From positions 372,001 through 436,000 of the forward strand of contig JAXLUO010000001.1 in NCBI GenBank assembly GCA_046329495.1: a stretch of 64,000 nt of DNA, written 5' to 3'. This stretch comes from Bog-950 sp046329495. Its GTDB lineage: Bacteria > Bacteroidota > Bacteroidia > Chitinophagales > LD1. Below are positions 26,408 through 35,034 of this stretch, one piece after another. The translations under genes and the position numbers were made by a program. The notes under the pieces were generated by a model, which did no database searches, was not told the DNA's origin, and was given only the letters and a program-made list of their open reading frames with translations. Position 1 is the stretch's first letter, and every line of letters starts with the position of its first letter.

Positions 26408-27304
26408 TTAATTAAACGAAAGATAAACCCCCTGCCGGGCCAGGTATACCAGGCCACAGACTACAATTAAAAGTACGGGCAAAAAATAATTGGCTTCCTG
26501 CAAACTCTTGTATTTAAGTACCTCATCCTTCATAATTTCTGTTTCGCCAAGGCTGTAAATGCCATAAAGCATCGAAATACCCATGCCTACGAAGTATAGC
26601 AGGATGATGAACATATCGTGTATGAGGCCAACATAAAACTTAAGGCACAAAACAGTAATGGAACCCAGTATAAATGGCAGCGCCATGGTTTCGATATAAT
26701 ATTTACGGCGGCGGCTTAGCTTGTTAACCTTGGTAAACGAGTAAGCAAAAAGCAGGAAGGGTCGCACTGCATGCTTACTGAAGTACAGGAATACAATGGC
26801 AAAAGGGATATTCAAAATATAAACCAATGGAATTGGTATACGCAGCCAGGAATATACCACAGCTAAGTTCCGGTAATATTCCGAGTTCACCTGACCCAGG
26901 CCCAGTGAAGCAATAACGTTTTGGGTGGCGAATGTAATGGTGCCTATCATAAACCCCCAGGCCAGGTAAAGATTCAGTACGCTTTTAATCCCCTTGGTTT
27001 TATCATAAATATATAAGCAGGCCAGCCCAAATAGCAAAGGGAATAGAACCGGGGTAGAGAAGATTAAAATAATCTTTATTTTATTCCAAAACAGCTCGGG
27101 GTCAACAGGGGTAATAAATTTAATGCCATACGAATACACTATGGCATCGCATTTAAAGAACTTGCCTACAAAGGCCATAGCGAACCACGATAGATAGTTT
27201 ACGCTGATAAAGGCAAGAATAAAGCAGATGATGGAATTAACAATCCTGAATACCTTACTTATCCAGGTCTCCTGGCCGCGCTTTAAGTCCGAATAACTGT
27301 TCAT
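26408..27304 (-). CDS. Polytopic membrane protein next to exosortase, unknown function
   Basis: 298 residues with about seven or eight membrane helices (clearest near 20-40, 78-98, 115-135, 155-180, 215-260 and 275-293). Charged residues cluster in RRRKYYIETMA near residue 205. I recognise no family. It is placed 51 bases after gldB and 36 bases before the exosortase gene, all on the minus strand, so it may be part of the same transcript and could assist the exosortase; that link rests on position only. Confidence 0.7.
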   Translation of the reverse strand: MNSYSDLKRGQETWISKVFRIVNSIICFILAFISVNYLSWFAMAFVGKFFKCDAIVYSYGIKFITPVDPELFWNKIKIILIFSTPVLFPLLFGLACLYIYDKTKGIKSVLNLYLAWGFMIGTITFATQNVIASLGLGQVNSEYYRNLAVVYSWLRIPIPLVYILNIPFAIVFLYFSKHAVRPFLLFAYSFTKVNKLSRRRKYYIETMALPFILGSITVLCLKFYVGLIHDMFIILLYFVGMGISMLYGIYSLGETEIMKDEVLKYKSLQEANYFLPVLLIVVCGLVYLARQGVYLSFN

Positions 27305-27355
27305 GCTTCAAAGATAGACCTCAAAACGAATTAATCAATTTCTAATAAAAGCTAT

Positions 27356-28396
27356 TTACGGTCTGTATTTACTCTTTTTAAAAATGGTGCCGGCATCGTA
27401 TTTCACCACCAGGTCCTCCAGCGATATCTTGTTATCGGTTTGCTCCATAAACTTCCGAACTATCTGTAAACCAACCCAACTACCTACATTACCGGGTGCC
27501 TCGGCAGGCATACCCTGGCTCATCGGGCCTTCATCCAAATACCGCTTTTGATCCATATAATCATCCTTGTAAAGCAGGTCCTTATCGTTAAAAAACTGCC
27601 ATATCTGCTTTTCGCTCTTCTGGCACCACTCCAATTGTGGCTGGGTGTAAACAAACAATAACGAGTCTGGTGCATCCGGCAACAGCATGCTTAACACATA
27701 CATTTTCTTGCCTTTGTCAACCATGGCGTTAATGAAGGTTTGCCGCTCACCTTCCTCCTTACCAAAATACAGGTTATACAGCACCTCCATCGAATTACGC
27801 GGCAGGTATTCTTTGCTCATACGCCTGCGCACATACTGGTAAATTTCAGCACTGTCGTAATCGGCATTCTGTGCTCCCAGGTAACAATCAAGGCCAATAC
27901 CCAGTGTTTCGGCACCGTAAGTAAAGGCGCCTGTATTAAACTTCGAGAAAACAGTAACCACTTGTGGTATTGTGATTTTAGGGAAGTAGTATTTAAAGTA
28001 TTTCAGGCTTTGGCTAAGTTCTGCCTCCACATCTTTGGTGTCCTTAAAGTAGAACTCGATAGAATCCTGCAAGCGGTGCACATAACTATCGTTTACAAAA
28101 TCGGTTATGGCCTGTTGATTACGGTCTGCTGTGTCGCCGGCTAAACGCGGCCCAATTACAAACTGACTTACATAAAAATCATAGAAATCGCCGTATTTGG
28201 CACGCATTTCGTTTTGATGCGCTACGAAATCTTTTTGGCGGAATTCCGTAAAATCGCGGTCGAAACGCAACAAATGCACTTCAACCTTTATATTCGAAAC
28301 ATCAGGCTTAGGACGGCTGTTGCTCTTGTTGCAACCGTTGCACCCGGCCAGGAACAGTACAGATAGAATTATCAGAAAAATCGAACCTCTTTGCAT
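27356..28396 (-). CDS. gldB: Gliding motility lipoprotein GldB
   Basis: 346 residues. A lipobox (LFLAGC, Cys19) is followed by the GldB pattern: IKVEVHLLRFDRDFTEFRQK, MRAKYGDFYDFYVSQFVIG and the catalytic-like domain with TLGIGLDCYLG (in GldB homologues usually LGLDxYLG), AMVDKGKKMYVL and the ending MEQTDNKISLEDLV. GldB is needed for gliding in Flavobacterium; non-gliding Bacteroidota also carry it. Together with the T9SS sorting domain at 5 kb it supports a T9SS-bearing organism. It is divergent from the outer-membrane barrel gene, with 24 bases between the starts. Confidence 0.9.
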   Translation of the reverse strand: MQRGSIFLIILSVLFLAGCNGCNKSNSRPKPDVSNIKVEVHLLRFDRDFTEFRQKDFVAHQNEMRAKYGDFYDFYVSQFVIGPRLAGDTADRNQQAITDFVNDSYVHRLQDSIEFYFKDTKDVEAELSQSLKYFKYYFPKITIPQVVTVFSKFNTGAFTYGAETLGIGLDCYLGAQNADYDSAEIYQYVRRRMSKEYLPRNSMEVLYNLYFGKEEGERQTFINAMVDKGKKMYVLSMLLPDAPDSLLFVYTQPQLEWCQKSEKQIWQFFNDKDLLYKDDYMDQKRYLDEGPMSQGMPAEAPGNVGSWVGLQIVRKFMEQTDNKISLEDLVVKYDAGTIFKKSKYRP

Positions 28397-28420
28397 AGCG
28401 CATCAAAAAAACGAAAAGAA

Positions 28421-29143
28421 ATGAAAAGATATTTTACCCTCCTGCTGTTTTTGGTGCTGGCACATAGCACTTTTGCTATAACCGATAAAATAAAACTTGG
28501 CTTTACAGTGTCGCCCGGCATTAGTTGGGCCAAGCCATTTGGCAAGGAGTTAAAAAGCGGTGGAGTAGGCTTTGGTCTTCAATACGGGCTTTCGCTGGAA
28601 TATTGGTTTGCCGAAAACTTTGGTTTAAGCACAGGCTTGTTTGGCGCTATGGAAAATGGCTCCATCAAAAATCGCGGATTCTTCCGTGATACCATTACCG
28701 GCAACAGCATTACCGAGAAATACACCTTCCATTCATTGGTATTACCTATAGGCGTAAAGCTGCGCACAAACGACATTAAGAATTTTCGGATCTACGGTGA
28801 AGTGCTACTCGAAAACTTCTTTACCGTTTCGGCCCGCTCAACCTTCAGCGATTCGGTCTACTATTACAACAGCCCTTCTAAAATTTTGATAGAAAAGGAA
28901 AACATCCTGCGCAAGGGCAACGATGTATCAAAGTCAATTCCTGATTTCCGTGCTAACTTTTACGATGTGCGCTTTGCCGTAGGTGGTGGTTTCGAATATC
29001 ACTTTAACGATAAGGTAGCTTTAACTACCGGCATCTACTACCACAATGGTTTCCTGAATTATCTGCGCGATAACAGTGTCGACCTAAAGAAGGAGCCTAC
29101 CGTTATGCGTTCGGTTAATTTGAAGATTGGCGTGTTGTTCTAA
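28421..29143 (+). CDS. Outer membrane beta-barrel protein (PorT-like family)
   Basis: 240 residues from the ATG at 28421. A signal peptide (MKRYFTLLLFLVLAHSTFA) leads into amphipathic strands (IKLGFTVSPGISW, GFGLQYGLSLEYWF, FGLSTGLFGAM, HSLVLPIGVKLRTNDI, FRIYGEVLLENFF, DVRFAVGGGFEYHF, ALTTGIYYHNGFL) and ends VNLKIGVLF, a typical C-terminal strand. It fits the porin-like outer membrane beta-barrel family that includes PorT; placement beside gldB is suggestive, but I cannot assign PorT itself. Confidence 0.75.
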   Translation: MKRYFTLLLFLVLAHSTFAITDKIKLGFTVSPGISWAKPFGKELKSGGVGFGLQYGLSLEYWFAENFGLSTGLFGAMENGSIKNRGFFRDTITGNSITEKYTFHSLVLPIGVKLRTNDIKNFRIYGEVLLENFFTVSARSTFSDSVYYYNSPSKILIEKENILRKGNDVSKSIPDFRANFYDVRFAVGGGFEYHFNDKVALTTGIYYHNGFLNYLRDNSVDLKKEPTVMRSVNLKIGVLF

Positions 29144-29146
29144 GCC

Positions 29147-29506
29147 CTACTTCCACTTATTTACAACACCGATAGTGCGGTGTGCTTCATCCATCTTGGT
29201 GCTTATCTGGCCTGTAAGTATATGCCAGAACATTACAAAGTCTGAGCCTAAGCTCCACAAGGGATATGTAAAGGTTGCCGGCCGGTTTTTCTCCAGCATA
29301 AAATGCCCCACCCAGGCAAAGCCATAACCTGCTACCGGCATTAGTGCCAGTAACCACCATTTTTGTGTAACAAAAGCGCCTATAAAGCAAGCAATTACAA
29401 GCCCAGTGCCTATAAAGTGCAAAGCCCGGTTAATAGGGCGGGCATGTTCGGTTAGGTAGTACGGGTAAAAACTCCAGAAGCTTTTGTATAATCTTTCGCT
29501 GGCCAT
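29147..29506 (-). CDS. Mpo1-like / DUF962 membrane protein
   Basis: 119 residues with three or four helices. Conserved family residues are visible: FYPYYLTEHARPINRALHFI near the start (His20, His30), then GYGFAWVGHFMLEKNRPATF and YPLWSLGSDFVMFW. Yeast Mpo1 is an iron-dependent dioxygenase acting on 2-hydroxy fatty acids; the role of bacterial members is untested. It converges with the barrel gene, three bases apart. Confidence 0.87.
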   Translation of the reverse strand: MASERLYKSFWSFYPYYLTEHARPINRALHFIGTGLVIACFIGAFVTQKWWLLALMPVAGYGFAWVGHFMLEKNRPATFTYPLWSLGSDFVMFWHILTGQISTKMDEAHRTIGVVNKWK

Positions 29507-29591
29507 ATGTATCGCTGTTTATTGTAAAAAAACGTTAGTACGGCCAAAATAACAAGCCCCTGCGTTTGGAAATGTGCCTTTTATGGTGTTT

Positions 29592-29608
29592 ACTTTGCAG
29601 CACAAAGC
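29592..29608 (+). promoter_or_regulatory. Palindromic promoter/operator, copy A
   Basis: ACTTTG-CAGCA-CAAAGC: a CTTTG...CAAAG palindrome (arms 29593-29597 and 29603-29607, 5-base gap) ten bases before the ATG at 29618. The left arm is also the end of a TACTTTG -7 box. TTTG at 29565-29568 could be the -33 element. A second copy with the same layout lies at 30615-30631, on the other side of the winged-helix regulator gene. Confidence 0.55.
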
Positions 29609-29617
29609 ACTTTTGTT

Positions 29618-30280
29618 ATGAGCGAACACGAGCCATTAAAGCAGATACAGGAGATACGCAACATTATGGAGCGCAGTAGCCGCTTTATTTCATTAAGCGG
29701 ACTAAGCGGTGTATTTGCAGGCTTCTTTGCCCTGGCAGGGGCGCTGGCATTTAACCTGTATATCAATAACCGCTTTAGTGCAGGCTACCGCGACTTTGCC
29801 AAGGCCATCCCTATCGATTTAAACCACCACACCGAAATAGTAATGTTCTGCCTGGCCGATGCAGCAGCAGTTGTAGTGCTTTCTCTATTGTTTGCCATCT
29901 TCTTTACCACCCGCCGTGCTAAAGGCATGGGTCTTAAAATTTGGGATAGCAGTGCCCGCAACATGCTGCTTAGTTTGTTTATTCCTTTAATAACCGGAGG
30001 TATCTTCTGCTTATACATGCTCAACTATCACTGGTTTGGCATTATTGCACCCGCAACACTTATCTTCTACGGGTTAGCCTTGCTTAACGCAAGTAAGTAC
30101 ACCCTCGATGAAATTCGGTGGCTGGGTATCTCCGAAATTGTTCTCGGCCTTATAGGGTTAAATTACATTGGTTACGGTATTACTTTATGGGCTATCGGCT
30201 TTGGGGTATTGCATATTATTTACGGATTGGTAATGTATGTGAAGTACGAAAGCCGTGCACAAGAGAAAAAGTACTGGTAG
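29618..30280 (+). CDS. Membrane protein, first gene of regulator operon
   Basis: 220 residues. A cytoplasmic N-terminus (SEHEPLKQIQEIRNIMERSS) is followed by about six membrane helices (FISLSGLSGVFAGFFALAG, IVMFCLADAAAVVVLSLLFA, LLSLFIPLITGGIFCLYML, and further). The N-terminal pattern EIRNIMERSSRFISLSGLSG is common in Bacteroidota proteins encoded just before small winged-helix regulators. No known enzyme motif. It is separated from the regulator gene by 15 bases. Confidence 0.75.
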   Translation: MSEHEPLKQIQEIRNIMERSSRFISLSGLSGVFAGFFALAGALAFNLYINNRFSAGYRDFAKAIPIDLNHHTEIVMFCLADAAAVVVLSLLFAIFFTTRRAKGMGLKIWDSSARNMLLSLFIPLITGGIFCLYMLNYHWFGIIAPATLIFYGLALLNASKYTLDEIRWLGISEIVLGLIGLNYIGYGITLWAIGFGVLHIIYGLVMYVKYESRAQEKKYW

Positions 30281-30295
30281 TATTGCAGTTGTAGC

Positions 30296-30598
30296 ATGAA
30301 GAACGTAATTGAAAATCTGAATAAAGCTTTTGAAAACCGCGTGCGCCTGGGCATTATGAGTGCCCTGATGGTGAACGAGGCTATCGACTTTTTAGCTTTA
30401 AAAGAACTGCTGGATGTTACCGATGGTAACCTGGCCAGCCACGTAACAGCTCTGGAGAAACTGGACTACATAGCCGTTAAAAAGGAATTTGTAGGCAAGA
30501 AAACACGTACCAGCTATATGGTCACTAACCTTGGCCGCAAGGAGTTTGTGCAACACCTGAATGCCCTGGAAAAATTAGTGAAACAGAACCGCAAATAA
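30296..30598 (+). CDS. Winged-helix transcriptional regulator (HTH_34-type)
   Basis: 100 residues. LNKAFENRVRLGIMSALMV and DFLALKELLDVTDGNLASHV give the helix-turn-helix; LEKLDYIAVKKEFVGKKTRTSYMVT is the beta wing; LGRKEFVQHLNALEKLVKQ is the dimerising helix. This small ArsR/MarR-like type carries no sensor domain. Matching palindromes lie upstream of the gene before it and the gene after it, so it probably represses its own operon. Confidence 0.88.
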   Translation: MKNVIENLNKAFENRVRLGIMSALMVNEAIDFLALKELLDVTDGNLASHVTALEKLDYIAVKKEFVGKKTRTSYMVTNLGRKEFVQHLNALEKLVKQNRK

Positions 30599-30613
30599 AT
30601 TTTTTTGTCCATT

Positions 30614-30631
30614 TACTTTGAAATACAAAGT
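30614..30631 (+). promoter_or_regulatory. Palindromic promoter/operator, copy B
   Basis: ACTTTG-AAATA-CAAAGT at 30615-30631: a perfect 6-base-arm palindrome, eight bases before the ATG at 30639. TACTTTG at 30614-30620 doubles as a -7 box. Copy A at 29592-29608 has the same arms, gap length and distance to the start (TTTACTTTG, 4 bases, ACAAAG, 2 bases, CTTTT). Confidence 0.55.
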
Positions 30632-30638
30632 GCTTTTT

Positions 30639-31145
30639 ATGAACCCGAAAATCGATTTACTACAACGCCGTGTTCGCCTGCTGGTGTTATTTTTTATGGT
30701 AGCCCTTGTGTTTAGCGGTTTAACAGCCATACCGGTTTTACAGGAACTGAATGTGCTTTTAGACCTTCTGCCTTCTTCGGGTAAGCTTACTGAATTACTG
30801 TTTAACGTGCGCAACTCCCTATTGGAGGTAAACAATCGCTTCGGCTTTCTGCAATATGGGTTCGATTGGTTGGCTTTCGCACACCTGGTAATTGCAGTGG
30901 CCTTTGTTGGTGTGTTACGTAATCCTGTGCGTAATATCTGGGTATTAGAGTTTGGCTTAATAGCCTGTGTTATGGTGCTGCCTTTTGCGCTTATCATGGG
31001 CGGATTTCGCGGTTTGCCGCTTTGGTGGCGTTTAATCGATTGCAGCTTTGGTGTGGTTGGCTTCTTCCCTTTATGGTTTGCGCGCAAGGCTGTGTTGCAG
31101 TTGGAAGCTATGCAGGCTGAGGACCGCCTGAACACCATTTTTTAA
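30639..31145 (+). CDS. Four-helix membrane protein, unknown function
   Basis: 168 residues from the ATG at 30639; an in-frame TTG at 30618 lies inside the operator and is rejected. Helices near 14-35, 75-95, 103-122 and 128-148 (LLVLFFMVALVFSGLTAIPVL split by a short loop, LAFAHLVIAVAFVGVL, LIACVMVLPFALIMG, WRLIDCSFGVVGFFPL). The His and Asp in FAHLVI and RLIDCSFG are the only polar residues in the membrane. No family recognised. Confidence 0.7.
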   Translation: MNPKIDLLQRRVRLLVLFFMVALVFSGLTAIPVLQELNVLLDLLPSSGKLTELLFNVRNSLLEVNNRFGFLQYGFDWLAFAHLVIAVAFVGVLRNPVRNIWVLEFGLIACVMVLPFALIMGGFRGLPLWWRLIDCSFGVVGFFPLWFARKAVLQLEAMQAEDRLNTIF

Positions 31146-31155
31146 ATCACTTGCC

Positions 31156-31353
31156 ATGAAGAAGAAGCGCCATACCCTATGTTCCGTTTGCCGCGATGCG
31201 GCAGTGGTGGGTGTATATCTGTTAGCCAACAGCGCAAAAAGCAAATGGCAACAGCATAAGCAACAAGGTAACCTAACGGAGGAGGAGCTGCAAACCCGGC
31301 TTACCAGGCTCTCGATACTCTATCATTTAATCGGCATCATTTATAACGAATAG
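31156..31353 (+). CDS. Small protein with Cys pair, unknown function
   Basis: 65 residues. A basic start (MKKKRHTLCSVCRDAAVV) with a CxxC pair at residues 9 and 12, a short hydrophobic segment, then a charged helix (LTEEELQTRLTRLSILYHLI). It starts ten bases after the previous stop with GCC before the ATG and lies inside the operon, which argues for a real gene. Confidence 0.55.
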   Translation: MKKKRHTLCSVCRDAAVVGVYLLANSAKSKWQQHKQQGNLTEEELQTRLTRLSILYHLIGIIYNE

Positions 31354-31390
31354 CGCATGTACCATTTCTACTTCAACAAAAATCAATAAC

Positions 31391-32041
31391 ATGCCCAATC
31401 AACAAGGGATACTCCGTTCCTTTCTGCTGCTTACACTTTTTTGTGTAGCGCTGGAAGCTGCCCGCTTAATCAGTACGGGTAACTTCAACTACATTTTTTT
31501 GCCATTTAATTTGTTATTGGCATGGATACCAGCCGGCCTTGCTTTAGGTGTGTACAGGCAAAAAAACAATACAGCAATGCTTTTGCTGAGTATAGCCTGG
31601 CTGTTGTTTTTCCCCAACGCACCCTATATAACAACCGATCTGCTCCATCTCAAACCCCGCACCGATTTTCCCTTTTGGTACGATACCCTGATGTTATACG
31701 CCTACGCTTTTGCCGGCTTTATGCTGGGCATATTTTCGTTGCTTGTTGTTTATAAACGATGGCAAGGTTCGTTTTCAAAACCGCTGTCGCGTTTAATGTT
31801 ATTAAGCGCCATGTTGCTGGCAGGCTACGGCATTTACATGGGCCGCTATCTGCGTTGGAACAGTTGGGATGCCCTGTTAAACCCGTTGGATATTATGGCC
31901 GATACCTCGCAGCGCTTACTGCATCCGGCTATGTATCCCCGCGCATATGCATTTACGCTTATAAGCGCCGTGCTCATCTGGCTGGTGTTTAAAGTATTCG
32001 AATGCTTCCTTCCTGCCGAAACCAATTCTTCTAACCAATAA
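31391..32041 (+). CDS. DUF1361 membrane protein
   Basis: 216 residues with about six helices. The DUF1361 signature is present: FIFLPFNLLLAWIPAGL-like stretch (YIFLPFNLLLAWIPAGLALG), WLLFFPNAPYITTDLLHL and FWYDTLMLYAYAFAGFMLG, then YGIYMGRYLRWNSWDAL. The function is unknown. The N and D residues in PNAPYITTDL are typical of the family. It is followed ten bases later by the DUF4173 gene. Confidence 0.88.
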   Translation: MPNQQGILRSFLLLTLFCVALEAARLISTGNFNYIFLPFNLLLAWIPAGLALGVYRQKNNTAMLLLSIAWLLFFPNAPYITTDLLHLKPRTDFPFWYDTLMLYAYAFAGFMLGIFSLLVVYKRWQGSFSKPLSRLMLLSAMLLAGYGIYMGRYLRWNSWDALLNPLDIMADTSQRLLHPAMYPRAYAFTLISAVLIWLVFKVFECFLPAETNSSNQ

Positions 32042-32051
32042 ATCCGCACGT

Positions 32052-33572
32052 ATGAAATTCATCCACTTCTGTATCCTGGTTAGCACCTTTGCCTTTACCA
32101 TCCTTTTTTACGAACAAAACGAAGGACTAAACTATCTGCTCTTTAACCTGCTTTTGGTAACACTAACGGCCTTCAACAATCGTTCACTGCTTACAAAACC
32201 GGCCTGGTTAGTTGTTGCCGCAGGTGCCCTACTTTCCTCGTTCTATGTGTTTTGGTATGGCACCGGATTACCTGTGCTGGCTAACTGGTGCTCTATCCTG
32301 GCGCTTGCCGGTTTAAGTTATACGCCTAATGCATCCCTGCATCTTGCCGGAGCAACGGGATTTTTGTCGCTGTTCTTCTCCTTCTTCCGTGGCTTTTTCT
32401 CCAAAGCGTTGATACCTGCCGAAGAAACAGACACAACAACAAAGCCGGCCCGCTTTCCTATGATCGTAATTGCCATTTCTGTAACCACCCTGTTCTTTTT
32501 ACTCTACCGCGATTCAAACCCGCTGTTCGCCAATGTTACCGACAACATCAATCTAAACTTCATTAACTTCTCCTGGGTGTTCTTCACCTTTCTCGGCTTT
32601 GTATGGATGTATGGTTTCTTCCGTCACCGCAGCTCCGAAAAACTAATCAGGCTGGATGGAATGTCAAGCGATAACCTGCCGGTAATTACCGAAGAACAGC
32701 ACAGCAGTCCGGCTAAATGGTTCGCACTTTTGCCTGCTACCGAAATATTTGGTGGTGCCTTGCTCTTCAGTCTGCTGAATTTACTGTTGCTAAGTGTAAA
32801 CGGATTGGATGTTTATTATATCTGGATTGCCAAAAGACTACCGGCCGGCATATCGGCGGCCGATTATTTGCACGATGGTACGGAAACCCTTGTGTTTTCA
32901 ATCCTGCTTGCCATACTTATCATCCTGGTTGTATTCCGGGGTTATCTAAATTTTGCGCCAAAAACCCAAACGTTGCGTTGGCTGTGCTATTCCTGGATTG
33001 CCCAAAACGTAGTAATGCTATTTACCACTGCGCAGCGCAACTGGTGGATTATTGAAAGCAGTGGCTTCACCCGCCGCCGTATAGGTGTGTATGTATACTT
33101 GCTACTCTGTGTTATTGGTTTGTTTATCACGTTTCTTAAAGTGGCGCAGCGCCGCAGTAATTGGTTCCTGTTTCGTAAAAATGCCTGGGCTTTTTATGTA
33201 CTGTTCCTGTTCTCCCTTCCCGTTAATTGGGATGAGCTAATCATCACCTTCAATTACCAACGGTTCAAATCTTTGCAATTTGAGTACATCGACCGTAACT
33301 ATCAGGCGGAGTTAAGCCATACCTCCCTCGGTACCCTCTTTAAATATTATGCGCAGGAACTGCAAACGGCAAATGATCGTACAATGTTTACCGAACCGGT
33401 ATTGCAGAGTATGTATGCCCGTTATCGTTGGCTAAAACAGGAGCAGGCGGAAAGCGATTGGCGTTCCTACTGCGTTAGTAAACACAACAACCTGCAGGTA
33501 ATTGAAAAGCTGATTGCGGATGGTAAAATACCTGCCACCATCAAACTTCCGCCACCACGCAATGGATTATAA
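32052..33572 (+). CDS. DUF4173 (DUF4153-like) membrane protein
   Basis: 506 residues with about twelve helices. The features LYRDSNPLFANVTDN, INFSWVFFTFLGFVWMYGFF and RRRIGVYVYLLLCVIGLFIT match the DUF4173/DUF4153 membrane family of unknown function, often encoded beside small regulators in Bacteroidota. The last 110 residues are soluble and helical (LEYIDRNYQAELSHTSL-like region, QAESDWRSYCVSKHNNL). Last gene of the operon: a strong terminator follows within ten bases of its stop codon. Confidence 0.8.
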   Translation: MKFIHFCILVSTFAFTILFYEQNEGLNYLLFNLLLVTLTAFNNRSLLTKPAWLVVAAGALLSSFYVFWYGTGLPVLANWCSILALAGLSYTPNASLHLAGATGFLSLFFSFFRGFFSKALIPAEETDTTTKPARFPMIVIAISVTTLFFLLYRDSNPLFANVTDNINLNFINFSWVFFTFLGFVWMYGFFRHRSSEKLIRLDGMSSDNLPVITEEQHSSPAKWFALLPATEIFGGALLFSLLNLLLLSVNGLDVYYIWIAKRLPAGISAADYLHDGTETLVFSILLAILIILVVFRGYLNFAPKTQTLRWLCYSWIAQNVVMLFTTAQRNWWIIESSGFTRRRIGVYVYLLLCVIGLFITFLKVAQRRSNWFLFRKNAWAFYVLFLFSLPVNWDELIITFNYQRFKSLQFEYIDRNYQAELSHTSLGTLFKYYAQELQTANDRTMFTEPVLQSMYARYRWLKQEQAESDWRSYCVSKHNNLQVIEKLIADGKIPATIKLPPPRNGL

Positions 33573-33576
33573 AAAC

Positions 33577-33610
33577 AAAAACCTGGCCCTAATGCGGACC
33601 AGGTTTTTTT
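33577..33610 (+). terminator. Rho-independent terminator of the 29.6-33.6 kb operon
   Basis: AAAAACCTGG, a 12-base loop region, CCAGG, then TTTTTTT. The stem is nine base pairs when A-T pairs next to the U-tract are counted. Confidence 0.85.
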
Positions 33611-33680
33611 ATGTAAAACTTTAGAATAGAAACCTACCGGTAAACAGTAGACTGAAAACCGCAAACTATCATTGTTTAGC

Positions 33681-34886
33681 TTACGGTTGTTTCTCTTTGG
33701 CTACCGATTTCTGTATTGCTTCCTTTAAAAAGGTGGCTGAACCAGGGTTTACATTCTCTTCCTTAGCACGAATGATTGCATAATCACAAGCCTTTTCTGC
33801 TTCCTTGTAATCATTCAGCTTATACAATAGGTAAGCATAGGTTAAGTTGTAGGTGTACTTGTTATCGGTATTAATGGCGGTGTAGGCCCACTTACTTGCT
33901 TTTTTAAGCCTTGCATCGTCGTTCATGTTCAGGTAATAGGTCCAGGCTACATCATTCAATACCGATGCTTTTTTCGAAGCGTATTTCTTTATATAAGCGC
34001 TGGCGGTTTTATCGTAGTTGTTCCAATCGGCCATATGCTCATAATAATCCAGCGAAAGCTGTGCGGTTTTCTCGGCGGCATTAGGGGCTTTGTTGCTCTT
34101 TATTAAGTCTAATGCACCTTTAAACAAAGCAGGGTCATTTGCCTTTGGTGCTTCGCCCGCTGCTTTTGCGGCAATCTTATCTATCTTGTTATTATAAGCA
34201 TCATCGCCCAGCATGCCTTTGTAATAGGCTTTGTTTTTAATCAGGTAAGCCACCCCCGGCGATTTAATATCATTCGTAAGGTTAAAAATGGTTTTGGCGT
34301 GTTTGGCATCGCTTAAGTCTTTCGGGCTAAGCTTGCTCATATACTCGTTAAAGTATTCTTCGTACTTCTCGCCGCTGGCCTGTAAGGTATTTACAAAGTC
34401 CATCAGAAAATTCACATCTCTGTCGCCATCGGCATAGCGCTTGCGCATACCGGTTAAAATACCGGGGGTAGGGTCAATGGCTTTTTTGCCCTGGGCAATT
34501 AAGCCGGGCACATCCAAACCGCCTACAATTTTGTGGCGCACATTACCATCGCCATCAAGCCATAGCAAGGTGGGATAGGCACGCACAGCATAATTACCGG
34601 CGATTGTTGGGCCTTCGTCCTTCTCCATGTCGAACTTGGCGTTAATAAAGTTCTCGTTAAAAAACTCACCTACCGCCGAATCTGGAAACACCATGCTGCT
34701 CAGGCGTTTGCAGGGGCCACACCAACTGGTATAGCAATCCATAAAAATCAGGCGGTTCTGTTGCTTGGCCATTTGCAATAACTCGGCAAATTTTTTGTCG
34801 TGTATAAACTCAATACCCTGAGCGTTTGCCAATGGTGCTGTAAACAGAAACAACAAAACAGCAACAGGCGCAATCAATTTCTTCAT
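33681..34886 (-). CDS. Secreted thioredoxin-fold protein with TPR-like C-terminus
   Basis: 401 residues. A signal peptide (ending PLANAQ) leads into a thioredoxin domain with the active site MDCYTSWCGPCKRLS (residues about 49-63) and AVRAYPTLLWLDGDG (cis-Pro loop). From residue 145 on it is helical with TPR-like pairs (DYKEAEKACDYAIIRAKEEN near the end; WTYYLNMNDDARLKKASKWA before it). This arrangement is common in Bacteroidota periplasmic proteins and may protect or reduce thiols of exported proteins. Confidence 0.88.
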   Translation of the reverse strand: MKKLIAPVAVLLFLFTAPLANAQGIEFIHDKKFAELLQMAKQQNRLIFMDCYTSWCGPCKRLSSMVFPDSAVGEFFNENFINAKFDMEKDEGPTIAGNYAVRAYPTLLWLDGDGNVRHKIVGGLDVPGLIAQGKKAIDPTPGILTGMRKRYADGDRDVNFLMDFVNTLQASGEKYEEYFNEYMSKLSPKDLSDAKHAKTIFNLTNDIKSPGVAYLIKNKAYYKGMLGDDAYNNKIDKIAAKAAGEAPKANDPALFKGALDLIKSNKAPNAAEKTAQLSLDYYEHMADWNNYDKTASAYIKKYASKKASVLNDVAWTYYLNMNDDARLKKASKWAYTAINTDNKYTYNLTYAYLLYKLNDYKEAEKACDYAIIRAKEENVNPGSATFLKEAIQKSVAKEKQP

Positions 34887-35007
34887 ACGGCTAAAAAGCG
34901 TTTAACAACGGAAAGAGGCAAAATTATGCCAAACCGTATAATGTTTTGGTTAAAATTAGGCAAGAGGGCTTCGCTTCCATCCTTTCCTGCACAAGTTATA
35001 AAGTCTT

Positions 35008-35014
35008 TACTTTG
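35008..35014 (+). promoter_or_regulatory. Possible -7 box of radical SAM gene
   Basis: TACTTTG 20 bases before the proposed TTG start at 35035. It gives a plausible short leader and supports that start, because no in-frame ATG exists near it. Confidence 0.4.
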
Positions 35015-35034
35015 CCCTTATAACCAATACTGTT

